64,000 bases of DNA from Prolixibacteraceae bacterium (GCA_019856515.1 CP082230.1:4712001-4776000); one strand, 5' to 3'; positions 28,541-37,646 are shown, numbered from the stretch's first letter. Made by a program: numbers and translations. The notes: generated from the letters alone by a model not told the origin.

Positions 28541-30769
28541 ATGAAGTTTTTACTGTTTCTTCTAGTACTATTTTTTCAAATACTAATTCCATTGTCGACT
28601 CTCGCACAAGAGAAACCTAGTCGTCCTAAGATAGGTTTGGTGTTGAGTGGTGGTGGGGCAAAAGGCTTTGCCGAGATTGGAGTGATTAAAGTGTTAGAAG
28701 AGAACGGCTTTCCTATTGATTATATTGCAGGAACTAGTGTAGGGGCGATCATTGGTGGTGCTTACTCGATGGGGTATAGAGCTTCTGTATTGGATAGTAT
28801 CGTTCGTCATTCTGATTGGATGACTATGATGAAAGATGATGTGGATCGAGAACACTATCCTATTTTTGTAAAGGAAGAGGATGCTCGTTATCACCTATCT
28901 ATACCGATTTCAAAAGAGGGTATAGAACTTCCAAGGGGTATTCTTGATGGACAGAATGTCCTTAAATTCTTCTCAGATATATGTATTAACTACGAAGGAA
29001 ACATCTTGTTTGATGATCTTCCTATACCATTTCGTTGCGTTGCATCCGATGTGCTTACTGGAAAAGAGGTGGTATTATCTCAAGGTAGTTTAAAGAAGGC
29101 AATACGGGCAAGTATGGCTATCCCAGGTGTGTTTACTCCAGTGAAATGGGATAATTATATGTTGCTAGATGGTTTGATGGTCAATAATTTCCCGGTGGAT
29201 GTTTGTCGCGATATGGGCGCAGACTATATTATTGGTATCGACATTCAGGCACGCTTGCTTAAAGAGAATGAGATAAAAAGCGTCTATTCGATATTAGATA
29301 ATGTTACAACGTGGATGGCGAAAGACACTTATGAGAGTAATGTGAATAGTTGTGATCTCTATTTGCGTCCTCCTATTGATGATTTTGAAGCAATGGATTT
29401 TAATAAGGAGATGGTGGACTCTCTGATTAAGATCGGCGAAGAATATGCAAGGTCTATGCTCCCTCGACTGTTGGAGGTGAGAGATTCGTTAGGTATTGAA
29501 CCTGAGGAGCGGTTGTTCTCAAAGGTTCCGCCTCGGGATAATGATCGTTTTTTTGTTTCGGGAATAGAGATTCAAGGTTCCGATAAGATTAGTAAGAAAG
29601 AGGTTTTAGGTCGTCTGCAAATAGATCCAGGAGCTGTAACCTCTTTGTCGCATATTCATCAAGGAATTGATCAAATCTATGGTACTGGTTATTATGAGTT
29701 GGTAACGTATGAGTTAATTCAAGATGGATATGGTGGTTATATTTTGATGCTTCATGTCGATGAGTCTCATACGGCGTGGATCAATGTCGGCGTTCATTAT
29801 AATACGGTAAACAATGCTGGCTTGTTGCTAAATAGTACCATCTTCGGTCGTTCAACATTTGGATCCCGACTCTCAACGGATGTTATTCTATCGCATCGAT
29901 CATCTTTCTCGTTGAAATATAATATGGATCGTGGTCATCATATTGGATTGGGAGCCAATGTGAAAGTTAGAGATGAACGTTTGCCTTTATATGATAGTTA
30001 TGGACGATCAAATGGGGAGGTGGACTACCTCTATACTTCGTTAGGATTGGAGGCCCACTCAATCATATACGATAGAATGCTTATCGGTTTCGGTGCCGGT
30101 TATGATTGGTACAATGTTACTAATGTGGTGAGTCCTAATTTCAGTGAAGAAGATATTTTGGGTAATAACTATGCGAATATCTTCGCTTATCTGAAATATG
30201 ACTCGAAGAATAAAGCCTATTTTGCTGATAAAGGTTGGGAAGTTTTTGGTTTCGTAAAGACGATGACTAAAGATTGGTTTAATGGGAGTGATCTTTTGGA
30301 TCATATTATTGTCGAGATGAATATGAAAAAGTATATTCCTGTGACTGATTATTTGACGATTGTGCCAGCTGTTAATTTTCGTATGGTTACTTGGGATGAT
30401 CTACCTTGCTATCTTATGACTGCGATGGGGGGAGATCCTAGTGTGATTCAGATGAATAGTCAGTTGCCATTTATTGGATTAAGAAATATGCAGTTGCTTT
30501 CGCAAAATGCACTCATCTTTGGTTCAGATTTTCGTTTTAAGATATTTAAAGACAACTACATCACAGGGTTGTTAAATATTGCTGTCAATAGTGATTCGTT
30601 TACTGCATACCATCAATCATCCGATTTTGGACTGATTGTATATCCTTTAGTTGGAGCTGGTGTAAAGTATTCATATGATAGCCCTATTGGTCCAATCGAA
30701 TTGAGTGTGAGTGGCTCTAATCATAGTAGTCGAGTGGATGCATTCTTCTCATTGGGGTATAGGTTCTAA
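28541..30769 (+). CDS. Patatin-like phospholipase with Omp85-type outer-membrane barrel
   Basis: About 742 residues. Signal peptide (MKFLLFLLVLFFQILIP), then a patatin hydrolase domain with oxyanion motif GLVLSGGGAKG, nucleophile elbow GTSVG and catalytic aspartate in LLDGLMVNN. After residue ~330 comes a POTRA-like segment (FVSGIEIQGSDKISKKEVL) and a C-terminal beta-barrel ending FFSLGYRF. This is the RssA/PlpD-like layout (type Vd-like), in which a phospholipase is tethered to or passes through its own outer-membrane barrel. ATG at 28541 gives a proper signal peptide; the upstream TTG (28526) does not. It follows nadD by 52 bases. Confidence 0.88.
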   Translation: MKFLLFLLVLFFQILIPLSTLAQEKPSRPKIGLVLSGGGAKGFAEIGVIKVLEENGFPIDYIAGTSVGAIIGGAYSMGYRASVLDSIVRHSDWMTMMKDDVDREHYPIFVKEEDARYHLSIPISKEGIELPRGILDGQNVLKFFSDICINYEGNILFDDLPIPFRCVASDVLTGKEVVLSQGSLKKAIRASMAIPGVFTPVKWDNYMLLDGLMVNNFPVDVCRDMGADYIIGIDIQARLLKENEIKSVYSILDNVTTWMAKDTYESNVNSCDLYLRPPIDDFEAMDFNKEMVDSLIKIGEEYARSMLPRLLEVRDSLGIEPEERLFSKVPPRDNDRFFVSGIEIQGSDKISKKEVLGRLQIDPGAVTSLSHIHQGIDQIYGTGYYELVTYELIQDGYGGYILMLHVDESHTAWINVGVHYNTVNNAGLLLNSTIFGRSTFGSRLSTDVILSHRSSFSLKYNMDRGHHIGLGANVKVRDERLPLYDSYGRSNGEVDYLYTSLGLEAHSIIYDRMLIGFGAGYDWYNVTNVVSPNFSEEDILGNNYANIFAYLKYDSKNKAYFADKGWEVFGFVKTMTKDWFNGSDLLDHIIVEMNMKKYIPVTDYLTIVPAVNFRMVTWDDLPCYLMTAMGGDPSVIQMNSQLPFIGLRNMQLLSQNALIFGSDFRFKIFKDNYITGLLNIAVNSDSFTAYHQSSDFGLIVYPLVGAGVKYSYDSPIGPIELSVSGSNHSSRVDAFFSLGYRF

Positions 30770-30870
30770 AAAACCACCTTATGATTATGCTATGTTAAAT
30801 AGTTTTCTGTAACTTAGCCTTTAAAGTACAAAGAGTAATCATCACGCTAAAAATAAAATATATATAAGGA

Positions 30871-32010
30871 ATGGGATTTTTATTCACATTAAAATACAAG
30901 TTAGGTCTGTTTCCTACTTATGATAAGATTTCAAAGGAGTGGAATCAAATTCTTGATAAGAAAAGAACTCTTGATAAATTGCAGAACAGCGAAATCGTTA
31001 GCGAGTATCTTCAGTTGAAAGAGCAGTATGGAAATATTACTGTCTCTAATGGTGTTAATCCAGAGGAGACCAATATTTTGAATGAGTTGGCTAAGCTGGA
31101 GAAGAATAAGAAAGTGAAGAAGTTTCTTTCTCAAAATACAGAGAATATAGATAGTCAACCTTTCGAGGTGATTCACTATATGGAACTTAAGGCGACTCTT
31201 GATAACATCAAAGTAACTGCTCCTAAAGAAGAGGCTGAGAGTGATGTGAATAAATCTCGTTATATGGAATTGGCTTCAACAAATGAGGTGAAGCAGTTTG
31301 AAGCACTAAAAGCAGATTCGTCATTAGATTATTTTAATTCCAATGCACTTCTGTTAGATGAGTCTTTCTTTGAAAATAAGTCTATGGGAGAGAGATGGTC
31401 GTTAGAGCCTCAATTTAGTGATTTTAGTGGAGGATCTTATTCTCAAGCAGATGATCTTCACTTATATCAAGCAAGCAACGTTAAGCCAAACGAAAAGAGT
31501 TGTGATATTGCGGTTTTAAGAGAGTCTAAGCAAGGAAAAGCATGGTCTGCTACTTTGGGTTTCATTCCTAAAACTTTTGCTTATACGTCAGGTATGATGC
31601 ATAGCAAGAAGAGTGTCTCAGCGGAGAAGCTTTCGGTAGAGGTGGCAGCGAAATTTAAACCTCAAGAGGGAGTGGTAAATGCATTGGTCTTGAAAGATAG
31701 ACGTAATGGTAAGATGATTGACCTTTTCCGTACAGGAACAAAAGGAGTCGGATTTGGTACTTTTGATGCTTCGACATCTAACCACAGCTCATTAAAATCT
31801 ATTGATTTTGGACGTAAGCATGTTTTTAGAATTGACATTCAAGACAATGAAATTGTTTGGTTCTTAAACAACCAAGAAGTGTCTCGCCAAGCAGGTGCTT
31901 TTAGAGGCGCAGAGTGGGATATTGCAGCTTTGGTAGCTGTGAAGAAAGAGAATGTCCAACCATCGAATATGACATTAGATTGGATACGCGTAGTAGACCA
32001 ATTGGTATAG
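30871..32010 (+). CDS. Unknown protein with helical N-terminus and ConA-like C-terminal domain
   Basis: 379 residues, no signal peptide. Residues 1-~165 are charged and helical (many Lys/Glu; repeats like LNELAKLEKNKKVKKFL and MELKATLDN). The remainder looks like a beta-sandwich of the concanavalin/GH16 type: SLEPQFSDFSGG, SVEVAAKFKPQEGVVNALVL, FRIDIQDNEIVWFLNNQEV and a final MTLDWIRVVDQ. No glycosidase catalytic motif (such as ExDxxE) is visible, so it is probably a binding or structural protein. I do not recognise the family. It stands alone with its own terminator. Confidence 0.6.
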   Translation: MGFLFTLKYKLGLFPTYDKISKEWNQILDKKRTLDKLQNSEIVSEYLQLKEQYGNITVSNGVNPEETNILNELAKLEKNKKVKKFLSQNTENIDSQPFEVIHYMELKATLDNIKVTAPKEEAESDVNKSRYMELASTNEVKQFEALKADSSLDYFNSNALLLDESFFENKSMGERWSLEPQFSDFSGGSYSQADDLHLYQASNVKPNEKSCDIAVLRESKQGKAWSATLGFIPKTFAYTSGMMHSKKSVSAEKLSVEVAAKFKPQEGVVNALVLKDRRNGKMIDLFRTGTKGVGFGTFDASTSNHSSLKSIDFGRKHVFRIDIQDNEIVWFLNNQEVSRQAGAFRGAEWDIAALVAVKKENVQPSNMTLDWIRVVDQLV

Positions 32011-32015
32011 ATATA

Positions 32016-32046
32016 AAAAAGGATGATCTAATCGATCATCCTTTTT
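32016..32046. terminator. Bidirectional terminator
   Basis: Stem AAAAAGGATGATC (32016-32028) with its perfect complement at 32034-32046; A-run and T-run on the two sides. It serves both the gene ending at 32010 and the convergent YitT gene ending at 32055. Confidence 0.9.
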
Positions 32047-32054
32047 ATTTGTGA

Positions 32055-32981
32055 TTAATCTGCAGTCACCTTTTGAGTTAACGACTGAAATCCTTCACCT
32101 AATATCTCACTCGCATTCATTACGGTAATAAATGCATCAGGATCAATTCTATGTATATGCTCCTCTAAGATAGGTACTTCTCTACGTGAAATGACCGTAA
32201 AGATAACGTGCTTCTCTTCATCGCTATACATCCCTTTTCCCTGAAGCATTGTGCCTCCTCTTTCAAGGTCGTTAAGGATACGATCTTTGATTTGATCATA
32301 CTCTTTAGAGACAATAATAAGTGCTTTGTTGTAATCTAATCCTTCCATGGTTACATCGATAGCTTTACCAGTAATGTAGATTACCAACCAGCTATATAGA
32401 GGTATTTTCCAATCCTCAAATGCAACCAATGCAACCAATACGATTGCCGAATCAACAATGATCATTAATTTACCTAGGGACCATCCAGAGTATTTCTGTA
32501 TAATCATCGCGATAATATCCGATCCTCCCGAAGTAGCTTTAGCTTTAAAGATAAGACCAAGCCCTACACCAATAAGTACTCCACCAAAGATACATGAGAG
32601 TAGTACATCATTTACAAGAGGTGCTTCTCCGTCTACTCGTAACCATGTGACCCCATCAATCATGATCGAACAGATTGCAAAACCTAGAATCGTTTTGATT
32701 CCAAAGCGAGGCCCCAATATCCAAATTCCAGCAATCGTAAGCGGAATGTTAAGTATTAAGCCCGTAGCTCCAACAGGGAAGCCTTCAGGAAAAGCAGCGA
32801 ACCATCCTTTGGTAACGTGATGCACAACAATGGCTATACCATATACTCCTCCCGGTGCGATTTTGTGAGGGGTAATAAAATAGTCGTAAGCAATCGCCAT
32901 TAAAAAACATCCTAGAACAATCAATCCGTAGTCGATAAACCACTGTCTAGAAAAAATGCGTTGTTTTGGGATAAAACTCAT
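32055..32981 (-). CDS. YitT family membrane protein (DUF2179)
   Basis: A 308-residue inner-membrane protein: five to six hydrophobic helices (LIVLGCFLMAIAYDYFI; GVYGIAIVVHHV; AKATSGGSDIIAMII) followed by the soluble C-terminal DUF2179 domain (LIIVSKEYDQIKDRILNDLE, RGGTMLQGKGMY, VFTVISRREVPIL). Typical YitT layout and length; transport function is suspected in the family but not established. The start at 32981 (MSFIPKQRIF) is preferred to 33056, whose extra residues are not conserved-looking. Single gene. Confidence 0.88.
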   Translation of the reverse strand: MSFIPKQRIFSRQWFIDYGLIVLGCFLMAIAYDYFITPHKIAPGGVYGIAIVVHHVTKGWFAAFPEGFPVGATGLILNIPLTIAGIWILGPRFGIKTILGFAICSIMIDGVTWLRVDGEAPLVNDVLLSCIFGGVLIGVGLGLIFKAKATSGGSDIIAMIIQKYSGWSLGKLMIIVDSAIVLVALVAFEDWKIPLYSWLVIYITGKAIDVTMEGLDYNKALIIVSKEYDQIKDRILNDLERGGTMLQGKGMYSDEEKHVIFTVISRREVPILEEHIHRIDPDAFITVMNASEILGEGFQSLTQKVTAD

Positions 32982-33317
32982 GCTAGTTGATTTAATTTGG
33001 TTAAAAAATGGAACGTTTTCACGCAAATATAGAAAAGTAAATTGCAGCCAAACCAAATATAATTCATAAAAATCAACTTATTTTTTAGATTTCGCAAAAA
33101 CGCTGTTATTCCCCATTTAGTGGTATGTTTCAATTTATTCACGATTCTTACTGTTTGATTAATAAACTATTAGTTGTAACGATATAACACCTTATAAGTT
33201 TTCTCGATATGTACATAAATTATATCGAATGGTTTATTTTGGATTCAGACCATCAACTCCCTTATATTTGTATCAGAAACAATTCAGAAAAGATAAATCA
33301 TTAAAAAATATAATATC
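32982..33317. other. Divergent intergenic region, YitT / peroxiredoxin
   Basis: AT-rich with no gene; carries the peroxiredoxin promoter at 33238-33270. A recognisable OxyR site could not be identified by eye. Confidence 0.4.
33238..33270 (+). promoter_or_regulatory. Bacteroidota promoter of the peroxiredoxin gene
   Basis: TTTG at 33238-33241 and TATATTTG at 33263-33270 with a 21-base spacer, matching the Bacteroidota -33/-7 consensus, about 47 bases before the ATG. Confidence 0.6.
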
Positions 33318-33950
33318 ATGCAAGTATTAGTAGGAAAAAAAGCACCACAGTTCAATGCAGCAGCAGTAGTAGACGGAAATCAAATCGTTGATAGTTTCTC
33401 ATTAGACCAATTTATTGGTAAGAAAGAGGTTGTTTTCTTCTTCTATCCTCTAGATTTTACATTTGTGTGTCCAACAGAGTTGATCGCTTTTCAAAATAAA
33501 TTAGCCGATTTTGAGAAAAGAAATGTTGCAGTAGTAGGATGTTCTATCGACTCAGAGTTTTCACACTTCGCATGGTTGCAAACAGATAAAAATAAAGGTG
33601 GAATTAACGGAGTAACTTATCCAATTGTTGCGGATGTAACAAAAACAATCGCTAAGAACTTTGGTGTGCTTGCTGGTAGTGAGGTGAAAGACGAGAATTC
33701 AGGCGAATATGGTTTTAATGGTGCAGCTGTAGCTTACCGTGGACTATTCCTTATCGATAAAGAAGGTGTGGTTCGTCATCAAGTAATTAATGACCTTCCT
33801 CTTGGACGAAGTGTAGACGAGGCTCTTCGTATGGTTGATGCATTACAGCATTTTGAGCAGTATGGTGAGGTTTGTCCTGCAAACTGGAAAGAGGGCGAAG
33901 ATGCAATGAAAGCAACAAATGAAGGTGTAGCAGAATATTTGTCTAAATAA
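33318..33950 (+). CDS. 2-Cys peroxiredoxin (AhpC/Prx1 type)
   Basis: A 210-residue thiol peroxidase reducing hydrogen peroxide and alkyl hydroperoxides. The peroxidatic cysteine is in the invariant context FYPLDFTFVCPTE and the resolving cysteine is in EVCPANW near the C-terminus. The extended C-terminal tail after the VCP motif is typical of the Prx1/AhpC subfamily. No AhpF-like reductase lies nearby, so electrons must come from another reductant. It is followed by a superoxide reductase gene, making a small oxidative-defence neighbourhood suited to an anaerobe. Confidence 0.95.
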   Translation: MQVLVGKKAPQFNAAAVVDGNQIVDSFSLDQFIGKKEVVFFFYPLDFTFVCPTELIAFQNKLADFEKRNVAVVGCSIDSEFSHFAWLQTDKNKGGINGVTYPIVADVTKTIAKNFGVLAGSEVKDENSGEYGFNGAAVAYRGLFLIDKEGVVRHQVINDLPLGRSVDEALRMVDALQHFEQYGEVCPANWKEGEDAMKATNEGVAEYLSK

Positions 33951-33978
33951 GCACTAATATCTATTCTAATAAAACATT

Positions 33979-34006
33979 TTTGTTTGCGAATTGTTAGTTA
34001 TTTTTG
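33979..34006 (+). promoter_or_regulatory. Possible promoter of the superoxide reductase gene
   Basis: TTTG at 33979-33982 and TATTTTTG at 33999-34006. The 16-base spacer is shorter than usual, so this is tentative. Confidence 0.35.
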
Positions 34007-34036
34007 AAATGTGGTAATTTTAAAAAACTCAAAGTT

Positions 34037-34420
34037 ATGAAGATTAATAGATATGAAGATATTTCTCAGATTGAGAGAGAAGCAAAAAAAGATTATATAG
34101 ATCGTCACTCGGCATTTGTTCTTGTGGATGGTACAGCTAAAAAAGGAGAGAAGTATAAAGTAAAAGTTAAAGTAGGTGAGGAGTATCTTCATCCAGATGA
34201 TTTCGATCATTATATCTCATGGGTACAACTTTGGGATGGCGAACGTATGCTAGCGAAGACTGAATTCCTTGCAGGAACTCTTGGTAATGCTGCTGGACAA
34301 ACAGAGGTTGATTTCTATGTAGTTCCTACTAAATCAACAATGAAACTTATGGCACATGCTTACTGTACAAAACATGGTTTGTGGCAAAGTGATGAAGTAA
34401 TTGTTGAAGTTGTTGACTAA
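34037..34420 (+). CDS. Superoxide reductase (desulfoferrodoxin / neelaredoxin family)
   Basis: A 127-residue non-heme iron protein. The active-site pattern of superoxide reductases is visible: glutamate and first histidine in EEYLHPDD, further histidine in FDHYISWVQLW, and the Cys/His pair in AYCTKHGLW. These ligate the Fe(His)4Cys centre that reduces superoxide to hydrogen peroxide without making oxygen. There is no N-terminal desulforedoxin domain, so it is the one-iron (neelaredoxin) form. The product peroxide would be handled by the peroxiredoxin encoded just upstream. Start chosen at MKINRYEDI; upstream residues look non-native. Confidence 0.9.
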   Translation: MKINRYEDISQIEREAKKDYIDRHSAFVLVDGTAKKGEKYKVKVKVGEEYLHPDDFDHYISWVQLWDGERMLAKTEFLAGTLGNAAGQTEVDFYVVPTKSTMKLMAHAYCTKHGLWQSDEVIVEVVD

Positions 34421-34449
34421 ATGAATACACAATTATAATTTCTTATTTC

Positions 34450-34484
34450 AAGTCCTAATCCATCCTATTGGGTTAGGACTTTTT
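34450..34484 (+). terminator. Terminator after the superoxide reductase gene
   Basis: AAGTCCTAA pairs with TTAGGACTT, followed by a T run. Confidence 0.85.
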
Positions 34485-34610
34485 GTTATGATAATTAATA
34501 AACATAGAAAGGTGTTTGTCATTAAAGATAAAAAGGTTTAAATCTTTTATTTCTTGGATGAAATATACTTTCTTTGTCACATTGTTTTTTAATTTACTAA
34601 AGAAAATACT

Positions 34611-35186
34611 ATGAGTATCGTTAAAGATAAAAAGGTTACGTTGACCTACGATCTACGTGTTGAGTCATTCGATGCGGATATTTATGAATCTGCTACGGCA
34701 GAGAATCCATTACAATTTATCTACGGTGCAGGTCAAATGCTTCCAGCTTTTGAAACAGCTATCGCTGGATTAGAGGCAGGTGCTGAATTCCGTATCCAAC
34801 TTTCAATAGAAGATGCTTACGGTGACGTGAACGAAGAAGCTGTTGTGGATCTTCCTAAATCTATCTTCGAAGCTGAAGGTAAATTTGATGACGAGAAAAT
34901 CAAAGTAGGTGAGATGATCCCTATGATGACTTCAGATGGTCGTCGTATGACTGGTATCGTTTTAGAGGTTTCTGAAGAGACAGTTAAAATGGACTTCAAC
35001 CACCCTCTTGCTGGCGAAGAACTTTTCTTCCAAGGAAAGATTGTTTCTGTTGAAGAGCCAACTGTTGAAGAGCTTCAAGCTGTTTACAGCCCAGCTGGTG
35101 GTTGTGGATGTGGTTCTGGTGGTTGTGATTCAGGAAGCTGTGGTGACGATCAAGAAGGTGGATGTGGTTCAGGATGTGGATGTTAA
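34611..35186 (+). CDS. FKBP-type peptidyl-prolyl isomerase, SlyD-like
   Basis: A 191-residue prolyl isomerase/chaperone of the SlyD group: FKBP half-domain (VTLTYDLRV, PLQFIYGAGQMLPAFE), an inserted-flap region (AYGDVNEE...FNHPLAGEEL), then a tail extremely rich in Gly and Cys (GGCGCGSGGCDSG...CGSGCGC) in place of the His-rich tail of E. coli SlyD. Such tails bind Ni or other soft metals and link the protein to metal-enzyme maturation. The Cys count makes this version suited to thiophilic metals. Followed directly by a strong terminator and then the group II intron. Confidence 0.93.
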   Translation: MSIVKDKKVTLTYDLRVESFDADIYESATAENPLQFIYGAGQMLPAFETAIAGLEAGAEFRIQLSIEDAYGDVNEEAVVDLPKSIFEAEGKFDDEKIKVGEMIPMMTSDGRRMTGIVLEVSEETVKMDFNHPLAGEELFFQGKIVSVEEPTVEELQAVYSPAGGCGCGSGGCDSGSCGDDQEGGCGSGCGC

Positions 35187-35208
35187 TATCACAGATCATA
35201 TAACTTTT

Positions 35209-35241
35209 AAAAGGGGTTCTCTTAGAGAGCTCCTTTTTTTT
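35209..35241 (+). terminator. Terminator of the SlyD-like gene
   Basis: A 13-bp stem (35209-35221 with 35225-35237, two G-T pairs) and an eight-base T run. The group II intron begins one base after the T run. Confidence 0.9.
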
Positions 35242-35242
35242 G

Positions 35243-36247
35243 GTGTGCCATGCATGTAAATTAACTAATCGGTGCAAGTCCGTAGTGGCGGTTTGTAGAG
35301 CCAACCACCTAGCAGACGGCAAGGGTGCTTATCGTGAGGTATAACCTGAAGGAAGCCTTATGCAAAACTCTGATCCGAGGTATACGAATCTCATTAGGCG
35401 GTATATAACTGGATAAGCTTGCCAAACAAAGTAAAGTCCGAATTCTACACGGAGTTAATACCGTAGATGTGGCGGATAGATGGAGTGAAAGTTAATTTCC
35501 TTACCATGGGAGGTCTCGCAGATGGATACAGTGTATTTTTTCCTGTCCATTCAAAAAAAGTTAACTGTGAGAAGTCAGCTGAGGTCATAGTACTGTACCC
35601 ACTTTACAGGAAGGACTGAATCTTAAATCATTCATAATACAGACTGTTACCTAATGAAGGGATCAATGCAGAAAATATCGGAAGATAGCTACTTAAGTGA
35701 AGGTAGAGCGGAACTCGAGAATAACTCAAGAGCGCACACTTTCAAAGGGATAACTGAAGCCATTATGGAAACGAACATTACAACAGATAATTTATTAGAA
35801 TGTGTCCTAGAATCAGATAACCTAGGTAAGGCTTATTTACAGGTTTATCGTAATAAAGGAGTCATGGAGTTGATAAGATGAAAGTGGAATCATTAAAAGA
35901 TTATCTCAGATTTCATCGAAAAGTTTTAATAACAGAACTACGAGAAGGTAAGTGTTAACCCGATAGCGAATTATCATTATTTCATGCGGCATATTGATCG
36001 GAGTTTTGAAGAGCAAAGCGTATTAATATGCTAATACGAGGAAAAAGTATTGGCGCATTTCAAAGAGTCGAATTCAACAAACGACTATAACGAATAAGAA
36101 TTTGGAGAAGGCAGGCTATATTACGCTAAGTGATTATTATCAGAAAGTAAAGTCGTGATTTAGGGAGTCGCCGTATACGAGACCCGTACGTACGGTGGTG
36201 TGGGAGGTGTACTGGAAGATAAAATATCTTCCAGCCATCTACCCGAT
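35243..36247 (+). mobile_element. Group II intron with internally deleted maturase gene
   Basis: Starts with GTGTG (consensus GUGYG), followed by typical bacterial domain I sequence (CGGTGCAAGTCCG, then GCCAACCACCTAGCAGA). Near the 3' end is a domain V-like hairpin at about 36164-36208 (GCCGTATACGAG...CGTACGTACGGTGG, TGTGGGAGG), then a domain VI-like stem (CTGGAAGAT / ATCTTCCAG) and the terminal CTACCCGAT. At about 1.0 kb it is half the normal ~2 kb, because most of the reverse transcriptase is missing. Exact ends are inferred from consensus. Confidence 0.85.
35654..36158 (+). pseudogene. ltrA-like: Remnant of group II intron reverse transcriptase/maturase
   Basis: The N-terminal part reads intact from 35654 (MKGSMQKISEDSYLSEGR ... 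AYLQVYRNKGVM). One missing base near 35870 then shifts the frame; the next frame continues as KMKVESLKDYLRFHRKVLI, exactly what an RT of this family has. A stop follows at about 35958. After a deletion removing the catalytic core (YxDD region and most of domain X), the C-terminal end reappears around 35990-36158: an in-frame stop, then ANTRKKYWRISKSRI and GYITLSDYYQKVKS. No active enzyme can be made. There is no sign of an HNH endonuclease domain at the C-terminus. Confidence 0.85.
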
Positions 36248-36424
36248 TCTCCATGATATTCCTCCTTGTTTCTATCTCATACCAATTGTACTAATCCATG
36301 AGCTAAAAAGAGTGATGTATACATTTTATTTAAACAATGCTGTAGAATATACATAGTAGAACGCAAGATTATAACTCATTTATAGACGTTATTGGTATTA
36401 CTTCAATTGAGCATAAGCTAAAAA

Positions 36425-36457
36425 CAAAAAAGAGAGATACGACGTGTACCTCTCTTT
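36425..36457 (-). terminator. Terminator of the sigma-factor gene
   Basis: AAAGAGAG (36429-36436) pairs with CTCTCTTT (36450-36457), with an extra TAC/GTA pairing inside; on the - strand it is followed by a T-rich run. Confidence 0.75.
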
Positions 36458-36520
36458 GGAATATTTACTATTGACTTGTTTTTGAATCGTGCTACATATA
36501 TGATTCTTAAATTGGCATTC

Positions 36521-37024
36521 TTAATTGTTATTTAGAAACTGATCTTCAAGTTTCTTTCTCGATAAAAAGATCCTACTCTTTACTGTTCCCATAGGTAGTC
36601 CTAAAATATCACATATCTCAGTATACTTATATCCTTTTTGAAATAGAATAAAAGGAGTTTTGATATTCTCTGGTAGGTTGTCTATGGCGCGATATATCTC
36701 TTTCATCTCTTGTTGTGCATCTGGTGCGGCGAAAACTTTATTCTTTGCTATGGATAGAAGGTAATCATTTGAGCTACTCTCAAGGCTCATCTTATTCCTT
36801 ATTTTCTTCCTATAGTCATTAATAAAGGTGTTTTTCATGATAGTATACACCCATGCTTTAAAGTTTGTATCTTCTTTAAACTTGCTCTGATAATTCAAAG
36901 CCTTCAAGAATGTCTCTTGAACTAAATCCGATGCTGCATCTTGGTTTGTAGTCAAACTCAAGGCATAGTAGTAAAGTCTATCTTCAAGACCTACTAATGA
37001 TTTTTGAAATTGTAACTTTGTCAT
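36521..37024 (-). CDS. RNA polymerase sigma factor, ECF type
   Basis: A 167-residue sigma-70-family factor with only regions 2 and 4. Region 2 is LEDRLYYYALSLTTNQDAAS, then DLVQETFLKA and FKAWVYTIMKNTFINDYRK. Region 4 is LPENIKTPFILFQKGYKYTEI, then LGLPMGTVKSRIFLSRKKL. It directs polymerase to a small regulon. No anti-sigma gene follows, which is unusual for classical ECF groups but common for the short Bacteroidota-type factors of this look. Upstream lies a long AT-rich region where autoregulatory sites would be expected. Confidence 0.93.
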   Translation of the reverse strand: MTKLQFQKSLVGLEDRLYYYALSLTTNQDAASDLVQETFLKALNYQSKFKEDTNFKAWVYTIMKNTFINDYRKKIRNKMSLESSSNDYLLSIAKNKVFAAPDAQQEMKEIYRAIDNLPENIKTPFILFQKGYKYTEICDILGLPMGTVKSRIFLSRKKLEDQFLNNN

Positions 37025-37646
37025 GATCTCGATGTTTTGGTTGATACTCTCTGTTTTTCACTACTATAAATATATTGAAAAGAAATAAGGATAAAAAGGT
37101 CTTTTATGTATTTTAACAAATAAAGATCGTTTTATCTTTTATGCTAAATTAAGATAATGATAGGATGAGATCGTAAACATCTGTTTCGTATGCTTTATTC
37201 GTATTAATGTTAATGTATTATGGATTTTAATATATTGATTATTAGTGTTATAGATTGTTGTGTTAGTGTATGTAACAAAAATTAAAGGAAGGCATTATCT
37301 AGCTTTATATTTAAACTGATAAAATTCTGTTTAACAAATAAAATGTTAAATAACATATAGACACTTGTTGTTTTTAGAGCATTTATTGCTAAAAATAGAG
37401 TATTGCTAACAATATGTAATGTCACAAAAGGGAATGGTTAAGGATAAAAAGAGATGAATGTGTCTTTATCTGGCCTAGGGCATATGTGAATAGAAGTACT
37501 ATGAAGAGATAAAATAAATATGTTATTAACGATTCAACATCTTTATCTCTTATCGAATGTTTTGATATAAAACGGTTGTCCAAAAAAACATATGGTTATC
37601 TTTGTCACCTTATTTCAATATCATTGAAAAATGTATTACTAGATTC
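37025..37646. other. AT-rich divergent intergenic region, sigma factor / wbqC
   Basis: No gene or repeat family recognised in about 620 bases apart from the wbqC promoter at 37576-37604. Length and AT content fit a regulatory region for the ECF sigma gene. Confidence 0.4.
37576..37604 (+). promoter_or_regulatory. Bacteroidota promoter of wbqC
   Basis: TTG at 37576-37578 and TATCTTTG at 37597-37604, spacer 18 bases. The box overlaps an upstream TTG that could otherwise be taken as start, which supports the ATG at 37647. Confidence 0.55.

Noticed and set aside
35008..35259. Open frame inside the SlyD-like gene
   Set aside because: Alternative frame through the Gly/Cys tail and terminator; no independent support.
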